Shown here one piece after another: positions 11,503 through 18,052 of a DNA stretch of 43,051 bases. Source of the stretch: Streptomyces novaecaesareae. Its GTDB lineage: Bacteria; Actinomycetota; Actinomycetes; Streptomycetales; Streptomycetaceae. The first letter of the stretch is position 1, and the number at the start of each line of letters is the position of its first letter. The stretch lies in NCBI RefSeq assembly GCF_000716875.1, contig NZ_JNWQ01000059.1:1-43051 (forward strand), read 5' to 3'. The position numbers and the translations under genes are program-made. Below the pieces are notes generated by a model. The model had not been told where the DNA came from and searched no databases. It was given only the letters and a program-made list of their open reading frames with translations.

Positions 11503-13016
11503 GGCCTCGTGCTCTCTGGAGTCGGTGTCGAGCTGGTGGAGATGGAGGTGGAGGTGGAGGTGGAAGGGACGGCGGTGATCGACCGGCCCGCGGCGCGGCC
11601 GAGTTCCGCGCGGTCGTAGCCGCGTTGGACGTACGACAGCGAGGTCAGCAGTCCGGCCGAGGTGAGCGGCCGGGTGAGCCCGGTGACGGCGGCGCGGCCG
11701 AGCGGCATCGAGCCGGTCGCCGTCCAGCGCAGCCGGCCGGAGTCGTCGATGGTGCTGCGGGACAGGCCCGCGTTGTCGGGGTGCAGGCAGAACGGGACGT
11801 CCAGGTAGCCGCGTTCGAAGGCGGTCGGCAGGGAGCGGGCGACCACCTCGTCGAGGTCGAGCACCGCCTCGACGAACGCCCGCGCCTCGGCGTAGACCTC
11901 GTTGTCCGCCTCCACCCGGGGTCCGGGTACGGCGCCCGCCCCGGAACCGGCCAGGGCGGAACCGGACAGGGCAGAACCGGACACGGCGCACCCGGACGGG
12001 GCGGTCACCCCGGCCGCCACCCGGGCGGCGTGCTCCAGGGCGGTGACGTTCTCCTCGACGGTCGGGATCCCGAACGCCTCGGCGGCCGTCTTCACGATCA
12101 GCCGGGAGGCGCCCGAGCGGACAGCGAGCCGCGCCGAGGCGGCGAGCAGGTCGGCCGCCCCCTCGGGGGTCTGCGGGTAGACGCCCATGTAGGTGTAGAC
12201 CACGATGTGCCAGGAGGGCGTGGGCAGGAACTCGGCGGCCAGCCGGCGAAGGGCGGCGACCGCCTCCTCGTCCTGCGGGCCGCTGGTCTGCTGGGCGTAG
12301 CTCAGCGAGACGTCGGTCACCCCGTTCTGGCAGAAGAACAGCCCCTCCAGCAGGCTGATGGCGACCAGCAGCGAGGGCGGGCAGAGCTGGCCCATCATGC
12401 AGCCGCCGAACGTCTCCAGGTGCGGTTCCTCACCCAAGTCCCGTACGGCGCCCAGCAGTCGGCAGCACTCGACCCAGTTCTCCACCGACTCGCGCAGCGG
12501 CACCCGGCCGTACGGCAGGCAGTAGGAGGCCGGGCCGCCCTCGGTGGCGTGCAGTCCGGCCTCGGCCAGGGCGGTCATGATGCGCTGCGGCCGCGCCGAG
12601 CCGTGCCGGACCTGGACGGGGAAGCCCTCGTCCAGCGCCCCGTCCAGCACGGCCCTGGTACGGGCGCTGCCCTGGGCGACGATCGGGTAGCCGTTGAGGC
12701 GCACGCCAGCGGCCAGCGCCCGGCGGGCGGCGTCGTGCTCGCCGACCCGGGTGTAGCTGTCCAGGGTGAGCGTGCCGACGGTGGTGGCCCGGGCCCGCTT
12801 GGTCGCGAGCAGCCCGCCGCGCATCTCCTCGGGGTCGCTGAAGCCCATCCGGGGCTGGACGACCAACTGTCCGCGAGCGTGCGCACGGGCGACGAACTCG
12901 CCGAAGCCCGACCGCCGGACCGGGAGCACCCGGGCGGAGGGCCCGGCGACCTCACCGGCCCGCTCCGGTTCGGTGGTCCGCTCCGGCTCGCCGGCCCGCT
13001 CCGAATCGGCGGTCAT
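11499..13016 (-). CDS. glmE: Glutamate mutase (methylaspartate mutase) E subunit
   Basis: A 505-residue large subunit of the B12-dependent mutase that converts L-glutamate to threo-3-methylaspartate. The ATG at 13016 overlaps the stop of the small-subunit remnant as ATGA. Recognised by TLTLDSYTRVGEHDAARRAL, RLNGYPIVAQG, VQVRHGSARPQR and KTAAEAFGIPTVEEN. Three low-complexity parts are odd for the family: a Glu/Arg/Pro-rich N-terminus, a Ser/Gly/Ala linker made of 15-bp tandem repeats (11943-12002), and a Thr/Ser tail encoded by GGTGGA-type repeats near 11525-11565. The catalytic part appears whole, but its partner subunit is broken, so activity in this strain is doubtful unless another glmS exists. 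Confidence 0.9.
   Translation of the reverse strand: MTADSERAGEPERTTEPERAGEVAGPSARVLPVRRSGFGEFVARAHARGQLVVQPRMGFSDPEEMRGGLLATKRARATTVGTLTLDSYTRVGEHDAARRALAAGVRLNGYPIVAQGSARTRAVLDGALDEGFPVQVRHGSARPQRIMTALAEAGLHATEGGPASYCLPYGRVPLRESVENWVECCRLLGAVRDLGEEPHLETFGGCMMGQLCPPSLLVAISLLEGLFFCQNGVTDVSLSYAQQTSGPQDEEAVAALRRLAAEFLPTPSWHIVVYTYMGVYPQTPEGAADLLAASARLAVRSGASRLIVKTAAEAFGIPTVEENVTALEHAARVAAGVTAPSGCAVSGSALSGSALAGSGAGAVPGPRVEADNEVYAEARAFVEAVLDLDEVVARSLPTAFERGYLDVPFCLHPDNAGLSRSTIDDSGRLRWTATGSMPLGRAAVTGLTRPLTSAGLLTSLSYVQRGYDRAELGRAAGRSITAVPSTSTSTSISTSSTPTPESTRP
11943..12002. repeat. Four tandem 15-bp units inside glmE
   Basis: Four back-to-back 15-bp units of the form GGAACCGGACAGGGC, with a few substitutions (starts 11943, 11958, 11973, 11988). 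Read on the minus strand they encode the pentapeptides APSGC, AVSGS, ALSGS and ALAGS, a flexible linker. Copy number is likely to vary by slippage. Confidence 0.85.
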
Positions 13017-13411
13017 CGGGCGCCTCCCGCTTCCAGGGCCAGCGACGCCGTCGCCGCTTCCAGGCCGACGGATTCCAGGGCCCCTGCCCGCGGTGCCCCC
13101 GCACGCAGGGCCACCTTCTCCAGGGATCCGACGAAGGACCGGAAGGCCGTCACCCCGCCCGCGTCGTCGAAGACCGCGTCGAACCCGGCCGCCAGCAGCT
13201 CGGCCGAGCGGTCGCCTTCGTCGGCGCCTCGCACGCCGAGCTTCCCGCCGATGATCACCGGGCAGTCGGCCAGCTCCGGGCAGGCCCGCAGCCGTTCGAT
13301 CGCCAGCAGGCCGTCCTGGGCGCCGTGCCCGTTGACGCTGCTGAGCACGATCAGGTCCGGGCGGCGCCACTCGCACTCGGCGACCAGCAGGTCACCGGGT
13401 ACGCAGGGGCC
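13013..13411 (-). pseudogene. glmS: Glutamate mutase S (B12-binding) subunit, N-terminus lost
   Basis: The C-terminal three quarters of the small cobalamin-binding subunit: from LGPCVPGDLLVAECEW, through the core RPDLIVLSSVNGHG and CPVIIGGKLGVRG, to AGFDAVFDD and a normal end. The first 30 or so residues, with the DxHxxG motif that supplies the lower cobalt-ligand histidine, are absent. The remnant begins exactly at the IS630 target TA. The DNA beyond the IS does not continue the gene: an in-frame TAG occurs there and no GlmS-like residues are seen. An internal GTG at 13348 could start a short product, but it could not bind B12 properly. Confidence 0.85.
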
Positions 13412-14502
13412 TAGTGTCCCGCGCCAGGAATTCGTTCAAGATATGAGGCGAGTCGTTCGAGGATCTCGTCGGCGGTCCTGGTCCAGGCGAAGGGTCGGGG
13501 GTTCTCGTTCCAGGTCTTGATCCAGTCCCGAATGTCCTTCTCCAGCGCGCGGACGGACTTGTGGACTCCGCGTCGGAGTTGCTTGTCCGTCAGCAGGCCG
13601 AACCACCGCTCGACCTGGTTGAGCCAGGACGAGCTGGTGGGGGTGAAGTGCAGATGGAACCGCGGGTGGGTGGCCAGCCACTTCTGGATCGCCGGGGTCT
13701 TGTGGGTGGCGTAGTTGTCACAGATGAGGTGCACGTCCAGGTCGGCGGGCACCTCCTTGTCCAGCTTGGTGAGGAACTTCTTGAACTCCGTGGCCCGGTG
13801 TCGGCGGTGGAGTGAGCCGATGACCTCGCCCGTGGCCACGTCCAGTGCGGCGAACAGCGTGGTGACGCCGTTGCGCAGGTAGTCGTGGGTGCGGCGCTCG
13901 GGCATGCCGGGCATCATCGGCAGGACTGGGGCCGAGCGGTCCAGCGCCTGGATCTGGCTCTTCTCGTCCACGCAGAGCACAAGGGCCCGCTCCGGCGGGT
14001 CGAGATAGAGTCCGACCACGTCGCGAACCTTGTCGATGAACTGCGGGTCCTTGCTGAGCTTGAAGGTGTCCACCAGGTGCGGCTTGAGGCCGAACGCCTT
14101 CCAGACCCGGCCGACCGTGGACTTCGACAGTCCGCTCTCGGCGGCCATCGACGCACGCGACCAGTGGGTCGCGTCCTTGGGGGTCCGTTCCAGGGTCGCG
14201 ACGACCAGATCCTCGACCTGCTCGTCGCTGATCTTCCGTGGAGCGCCGGGGCGTTGCTCGTCCGCCAGCCCCTCCAGCCGGCCCTCCAGGAAGCGCCGCC
14301 GCCACTTGCCCACTGTCTGCGGCCAGATACCCAGCTCGGCCGCGACCTCCTGGTTCGACCTCCCGTCCGCACAGCCGAGAACGATCCGGCACCGTTGCGC
14401 CAGTGCCTGCGAGGACTTGGCCCGCCGCGACCAGCGGACCAGCGTCTCGCGCTCCTCGTCCGTCAACGTCAGCTCGGCCATCGGCCGTCCCATTCGCGCC
14501 AC
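13411..14502 (-). CDS. IS630-family DDE transposase
   Basis: A 363-residue transposase. N-terminal winged/HTH half (SNQEVAAELGIWPQTVGKWR), then the catalytic core with D in LCVDEKSQIQALDRS, D in LICDNYATHK and E in SSWLNQVERWFG, the DDE triad of the family. The start may be the GTG at 14502, or the internal ATG just downstream in MGRPMAELTLT. The last sense codons lie in the left inverted repeat, and the stop codon TAG is made of the target TA plus one flanking host base. It appears intact. Confidence 0.93.
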   Translation of the reverse strand: MARMGRPMAELTLTDEERETLVRWSRRAKSSQALAQRCRIVLGCADGRSNQEVAAELGIWPQTVGKWRRRFLEGRLEGLADEQRPGAPRKISDEQVEDLVVATLERTPKDATHWSRASMAAESGLSKSTVGRVWKAFGLKPHLVDTFKLSKDPQFIDKVRDVVGLYLDPPERALVLCVDEKSQIQALDRSAPVLPMMPGMPERRTHDYLRNGVTTLFAALDVATGEVIGSLHRRHRATEFKKFLTKLDKEVPADLDVHLICDNYATHKTPAIQKWLATHPRFHLHFTPTSSSWLNQVERWFGLLTDKQLRRGVHKSVRALEKDIRDWIKTWNENPRPFAWTRTADEILERLASYLERIPGAGH

Positions 14503-14546
14503 GACACGAGGCTACACATATGCATCGAATTTCAGGCGCAGGACAC
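13414..14546 (-). mobile_element. IS630-family insertion sequence
   Basis: An 1133-bp element with terminal inverted repeats: GTGTCCCGCGCCAGGAATTCG at the left and, reversed, a partner matching 18 of 21 bases at the right. It is flanked on both sides by TA (13412-13413 and 14547-14548), the target duplicated by this family. It carries one transposase gene. The genes on its two sides are different and both are truncated at the TA, so the present position may result from recombination or deletion rather than a simple insertion. Confidence 0.9.
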
Positions 14547-14548
14547 TA

Positions 14549-14765
14549 GCGCCTACTCCTGCGAGACATGCTGCTCGCGGGACACGAGCGTGCCGGGACA
14601 AGGGAAATCGTGGGCGGCCCGATCCTGATCACCAGCACCAAGCTGGGCGCGGCCGCGTACGTGGACGACCGCGCGGTCCACCACGCCGGTGACTGGGACG
14701 CCACGCTCGACACCGTCAGCCGGGTGATCGGCCTGGACCGCGTCGGCACTGTCGTCCCGGCCTGA
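14549..14765 (+). pseudogene. 3' fragment of an unidentified gene at the IS630 right flank
   Basis: A frame open from the IS junction to TGA at 14763-14765 encodes about 70 residues (RLLLRDMLLAGHERAGTREI then VGGPILITSTKLGAAAY). Composition and codon use look genuine, and a strong terminator follows within 10 bp, so this is probably the tail of a truncated gene. An ATG at 14568 could start a 65-residue product. I do not recognise the family. Confidence 0.5.
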
Positions 14766-14774
14766 CTCTCAGTG

Positions 14775-14818
14775 AAGGGCCCTCCTCCTTAGCCTCGAAG
14801 CTGAGGAGGAGGGCCCTT
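14775..14818. terminator. Strong hairpin terminator
   Basis: An inverted repeat with 18 of 19 pairing bases per arm (AAGGGCCCTCCTCCTTAGC and its partner) around a short loop, ten bases after the stop of the truncated gene and ending in TTCTGTGTTT. It separates the left region from the parAB operon and may work in both directions. Confidence 0.8.
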
Positions 14819-14975
14819 CTGTGTTTCCAGGTCGAGTGACACGTCGGCTGTCGCCGTCCGAGAGTGAGCTGACAATCGCCACATCTACCGGCGCTGCGGC
14901 CATTACCTCGGCGGCCGTGTTCTGGGCGGCCGTCAACCGCTTGGCGAGGCGCTGCACCTCAAGTCGGCCTGTCAG

Positions 14976-14995
14976 GTGTTGTCCGCGGACAACAC
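14976..14995. promoter_or_regulatory. Partition-type palindrome, site 1 (upstream of parA)
   Basis: A perfect 20-bp palindrome around the core GTTGTCCGCGGACAAC, about 100 bp before the parA start. It is the same core found six more times in and after parB. It is probably a ParB-binding centromere or operator site (inference). It differs from the chromosomal Streptomyces parS GTTTCACGTGAAAC. Confidence 0.75.
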
Positions 14996-15078
14996 GTGCC
15001 TGCAGTCTGAACCGGCCGGGGGATATGGATGCAAAGTCTGAATTGCCCCGTGTCATGTGTGATGACGCCGGGCCAGCG

Positions 15079-15150
15079 GTTAGTAAACTCCCCCCATGAC
15101 CGCACCAGCCATGCCCGATGACCGGGACAAAGTAGTTACCAAACTCCCCC
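15079..15150 (+). repeat. Direct repeat across the parA start
   Basis: GTTAGTAAACTCCCCC at 15079-15094 and GTTACCAAACTCCCCC at 15135-15150 match at 14 of 16 bases. The first ends one base before the parA ATG; the second encodes the start of the first RHH segment (VTKLP). It may be an operator for the RHH part or a trace of a local duplication. Confidence 0.5.
15084..15089 (+). promoter_or_regulatory. -10 box of a likely leaderless parA promoter
   Basis: TAAACT fits TANNNT and is followed by exactly six C bases and then ATG, the geometry of actinobacterial leaderless transcripts. No Shine-Dalgarno sequence is present. A possible -35 (GATGAC) lies about 17 bp upstream. Confidence 0.5.
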
Positions 15151-16250
15151 AGCAGTTGTGTCGGGAGCTGAAGATCCGCGCTGTGACCGCCGACAAGTCG
15201 ATCCAGGACGCTGTCACCCAGGGCATCCAGGCATGGCGCGAAGCTGGCAAACCGCTCCCCCTGATCGACACTGCCAAGTCGGGCTCGTTCTCCACTTACG
15301 TCCCCTCGGCGTTGTACAAGGCTTTCCGCGAGGACTGCTCTACCCTCAAGATCAACTTCAATCAGGGCCTCGCCCAGGCGATCCAACTGTGGCTGGACGC
15401 GAACCCGCTTCCCCACCGAAGCCGGCCGTCGACTGGAGCCCGGCGGGTGGCGTTCGGCAACCAGAAGGGCGGGGTCGGCAAGACCGCGATGTCCGCCGGT
15501 GTCGGCCAGGCCTTGGCGGAGATGGGCTACCGGGTGTGCTTGGTCGACTTCGACCCCCAGGGCCACCTCACCAAGCAGTTCGGCCATGACCACCTCCCGA
15601 TCAAGGGTGACAGCCTCGTCAAGAACATGTGCGGCGAACGACAGGCAGACCTGCGCGAGCTGCTCATCGAGATCCCAGGCGAGTCCTTCGACGACCGCCT
15701 GCATCTCCTGCCGGCCTGCACCGACGGATTCCTCCTTGACGCCAAGCTCGTCTCCTCGCGCGAAATCCGCGTCAAGGAGACCGCTCTTGAGAAGGCCCTC
15801 GGCTCCATCGAGCGCGAGTTCGACTTCGTGGTCGTCGACTGTCCCCCGAGTCTCGGGTACGCGATGGACAACGCGATCTACTACGTGCGAACCCGCGAGG
15901 GCGAACCCGAGGGCAACTCCGGGATCGTGATCCCGGTGCAGGCCGAGGACTCCTCTGCGGACGCCTACACCCTCCTGCGCGAGCAGATCGACTCCCTCTG
16001 CGACGACCTCGACATCAACGTTCACAACCTCGGATTCGTCGTCAATCTCTACGACGCCCGAAAGGGTTACGTCGTGACCTCCTCCCTCGATGCCTGGAAG
16101 AGCCTCGGCAAGCCGGGAGTGATCGCCGTCGTGAACGACCTCAAGGAGCAACGTGAGGCCGTACGAATGAAGACGCCGCTCCTCGTCCACGCCCCTGACA
16201 GCGACCAGGCCGATGTCATGCGCGACATCGCGAGGAGGGTCGCGAAGTGA
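15096..16250 (+). CDS. parA: ParA partition ATPase with two N-terminal RHH-like segments
   Basis: A 384-residue ParA/MinD-type ATPase for plasmid partition. The deviant Walker A is NQKGGVGKTAMS near residue 122, followed by VCLVDFDPQGHL and VVVDCPPSLGYAMDN. The first 115 residues are unusual. Two similar segments (VVTKLPQQLCRELKIRAVTA and STYVPSALYKAFREDCSTLK, each followed by a helix ending in Q.W or QLW) look like tandem ribbon-helix-helix DNA-binding units, where other large ParAs carry an HTH. This suggests it represses its own operon (inference). It overlaps parB by GTGA. ATG 15096 is chosen for the leaderless geometry; ATG 15111 is the alternative. Confidence 0.92.
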   Translation: MTAPAMPDDRDKVVTKLPQQLCRELKIRAVTADKSIQDAVTQGIQAWREAGKPLPLIDTAKSGSFSTYVPSALYKAFREDCSTLKINFNQGLAQAIQLWLDANPLPHRSRPSTGARRVAFGNQKGGVGKTAMSAGVGQALAEMGYRVCLVDFDPQGHLTKQFGHDHLPIKGDSLVKNMCGERQADLRELLIEIPGESFDDRLHLLPACTDGFLLDAKLVSSREIRVKETALEKALGSIEREFDFVVVDCPPSLGYAMDNAIYYVRTREGEPEGNSGIVIPVQAEDSSADAYTLLREQIDSLCDDLDINVHNLGFVVNLYDARKGYVVTSSLDAWKSLGKPGVIAVVNDLKEQREAVRMKTPLLVHAPDSDQADVMRDIARRVAK

Positions 16251-17446
16251 AGGCAGCCGACCGTCTCGGGACCGGAGTTGCTTTTGGGGGCATCAGCCGC
16301 CCGCCGCGCAGTGAGCGAGGCCGGGCCAAGGCCCAGGCCGAGGGGTCCATCCCGGACTACGAGATTCAGCGCATTCCCCTGGCCCGGGTGGCGCTGTGTC
16401 CGATGAACCCGCGCCGCTACTACGGCACCGAGGAGCAGCGCGAGAAACTGGGCCAGAGCCTGGCGAGGAAGCAGACCACAGCATGCGTCGCGGTCACTCG
16501 TGACGCATACCTCGCTCTGTGGCCCAGTCATGAATCGCTCATCGGCGAGCAGACCGAGTTCGTCCTCATGAACGGCGAGCGCCGTCACCGTTCGGCTTCG
16601 CTTGTGGGACTCGACGTTCTCGACTTCGTGGTCCGTGACGACCTGGCGACCAGCCAGGCCGACTTCATGGACTACCTCATGGCCGAGAACGAGGACCGCG
16701 AGGACTTCAACATCATCGAACGGGCCATGGGCCTGGAGCAGCTCCTGGCGGCGTGCGGCGGCAACGCCGCCGAGGTCGCCCGACGCCGCGGCCGGGACCG
16801 GTCCTGGGTGGGCAATCAGATCCTGCTCTTGACTCTCCCCTCGGCGATCCAGGATCGACTGGCCAGCGGAGAGATGGCCGAGCGCTACGGCCGCCGCCTG
16901 GCTCGCGCCTACAAGGATGACAAGGCCCTGACTGCCGACGACCTCCTTGCCCTCGAAGAGCAGCTCAAGGAGGAGGAACGAGCCAAGCGCATCGCCCAGC
17001 GGAACGCACTCCAGATGTTGTCCGCGGACAACATCCCGACCCCAGCAGAGCGGTCCGCTGCCGAAGCTGTCCCGCAGACCGTCGTGTTGTCCGCGGACAA
17101 CACGGTGCCTGAAACCGTTGCCCGCGATACTTCGATCGCCGCTGGGCCGACGGCAGCGGCACCGGCGACGTTGTCCGCTGACAACACTGGACAGCCCGCC
17201 GTCCCGCAAGGCCGTGTGCCAGCCGAGTCGGATCCCGCTGTGGGAAGTCCCGCCAGCCGTCCGGCCGGGACACCGGGGCCGCTGCCCAGGCAGGTTCCCG
17301 CCACGGACCCGGCACCGGCCCTGACGGCGGACCAGCTCGTCAGGGCGCTGGGAGAGACGGCGGAGGAGCAGGCCGCGACGCTCCACGCCGGGCTCGACAC
17401 CGATGGTCTCCTCGCCCTGGTCGACGCCCTGCACGCCCTCGTGTAG
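16247..17446 (+). CDS. parB: ParB-family partition protein with DNA sites in its own coding sequence
   Basis: A 399-residue centromere-binding protein, partner of ParA; the GTG start overlaps the parA stop. N-terminal ParB/Srx CTPase-like domain with FVLMNGERRHRSASLVG (GERR box) and ENEDREDFNIIERAMGLEQL. HTH region around AEVARRRGRDRSWVGNQILL. After residue 250 a disordered Ala/Pro-rich linker holds LSADN three times, each encoded by the same palindrome (17015, 17084, 17170), and then a short C-terminal helix, probably for dimerisation (residues about 350-399). The linker copies are the oddity; they may let ParB bind its own gene. Confidence 0.9.
   Translation: MKAADRLGTGVAFGGISRPPRSERGRAKAQAEGSIPDYEIQRIPLARVALCPMNPRRYYGTEEQREKLGQSLARKQTTACVAVTRDAYLALWPSHESLIGEQTEFVLMNGERRHRSASLVGLDVLDFVVRDDLATSQADFMDYLMAENEDREDFNIIERAMGLEQLLAACGGNAAEVARRRGRDRSWVGNQILLLTLPSAIQDRLASGEMAERYGRRLARAYKDDKALTADDLLALEEQLKEEERAKRIAQRNALQMLSADNIPTPAERSAAEAVPQTVVLSADNTVPETVARDTSIAAGPTAAAPATLSADNTGQPAVPQGRVPAESDPAVGSPASRPAGTPGPLPRQVPATDPAPALTADQLVRALGETAEEQAATLHAGLDTDGLLALVDALHALV
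17015..17034. promoter_or_regulatory. Partition-type palindrome, site 2 (inside parB)
   Basis: A perfect 20-bp palindrome with the core GTTGTCCGCGGACAAC, read in the parB frame as LSADN within QMLSADNIP. Centre at 17024.5. Confidence 0.8.
17084..17103. promoter_or_regulatory. Partition-type palindrome, site 3 (inside parB)
   Basis: A perfect 20-bp palindrome, again in frame as LSADN (VVLSADNTV). Its centre is 69 bp after site 2. Confidence 0.8.
17170..17185. promoter_or_regulatory. Partition-type palindrome, site 4, one mismatch (inside parB)
   Basis: GTTGTCCGCTGACAAC: one G-to-T change breaks the symmetry but is silent (GCG to GCT), so the peptide is still LSADN. Its centre is 84 bp after site 3. 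Confidence 0.75.
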
Positions 17447-17470
17447 GTCGAGTCAGAGACTTGCACACCC

Positions 17471-17492
17471 GATGTTGTCCGCGGACAACATC
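17471..17492. promoter_or_regulatory. Partition-type palindrome, site 5 (after parB)
   Basis: A perfect 22-bp palindrome around the same core, 24 bp after the parB stop. Confidence 0.8.
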
Positions 17493-17539
17493 GCCCGTGC
17501 ATCGGAGCACTCTGCGACGTGGCTGGCACGCATACCCTC

Positions 17540-17559
17540 GTGTTGTCCGCGGACAACAC
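17540..17559. promoter_or_regulatory. Partition-type palindrome, site 6 (after parB)
   Basis: A perfect 20-bp palindrome. Its centre is 68 bp after site 5, close to the 69 bp between sites 2 and 3. Confidence 0.8.
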
Positions 17560-17618
17560 AGTGCCTCAACCAGGACCGGCGAGGGCACAGATCCCATCTG
17601 GCATTGGTAGGTCGACCA

Positions 17619-17654
17619 GCTGTGCAGTGTTGTCCGCGGACAACACTGCACAGC
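17619..17654. promoter_or_regulatory. Partition-type palindrome, site 7, extended to 36 bp
   Basis: The core is embedded in a perfect 36-bp palindrome with no mismatch or loop, 18 bp before the IS3 left end. Its centre is 87 bp after site 6. It could be the strongest partition site or, as RNA, a hairpin ending parAB transcription, although no T-run follows. Confidence 0.8.
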
Positions 17655-17740
17655 ATGTGGTTCTGCAGGGCTGAGGTTCCCCCGAGGTGCGGAAGGTTGG
17701 CGGAGATGGCCTGATGGGTCATGAGAAGGGAGCCTTTGTG

Positions 17741-18052
17741 ATGGCTGCTCAGATGAAGTACCCGCCCGAGTTGCGCCGGCGTGCGGTGGAGATGTACCGC
17801 TCCGCCGACCCGAAGCCGGTGATCCGGCAGATGGCCCGCGACCTCGGGGTGCACCACGAGGCCCTGCGCAACTGGATCCGCCAGGACGAGGCGGACCGGG
17901 GCGAGCGCGACGACCGGCTGAGCACCCCGGAGAAGGAGGAGCTGGCCGCTTTGCGGAAGGAGAACGCCGAGCTGCGGCGTTCGTGCGAGATCCTCAAGGC
18001 CGCCTCGGCTTTTTTCGCCCAGGAGCTCGACCTGACCCGGCGACGGTACTGA
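17741..18052 (+). CDS. IS3-family transposase OrfA (HTH/leucine zipper)
   Basis: A 103-residue OrfA. N-terminal HTH that binds the IS ends (KYPPELRRRAVEMYRSADP and DLGVHHEALRNWIRQDE), followed by a coiled coil (PEKEELAALRKENAELRRSCEILKAAS). ATG 17741, or GTG 17738, follows AAGGGAG. It ends in the orfB region after a slippery site, so most active transposase would be the OrfAB fusion. Confidence 0.9.
   Translation: MAAQMKYPPELRRRAVEMYRSADPKPVIRQMARDLGVHHEALRNWIRQDEADRGERDDRLSTPEKEELAALRKENAELRRSCEILKAASAFFAQELDLTRRRY
18010..18016 (+). other. Programmed -1 frameshift site
   Basis: The heptamer TTTTTTC sits as T TTT TTC in the orfA frame. A one-base backward slip joins orfA to the orfB frame (FFRPGARPDPATVLKLVDE). 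This is the usual way IS3 elements make OrfAB. Confidence 0.8.

Noticed and set aside
14769..17434. Minus-strand frames antisense to parA and parB
   Set aside because: No family-like motifs; they are shadows of the partition genes.
17471..17654. Sites 5-7 as ordinary transcription terminators
   Set aside because: They share the exact core with copies upstream of parA and inside parB, lack T-runs and have no loop, so a protein-binding role fits better.
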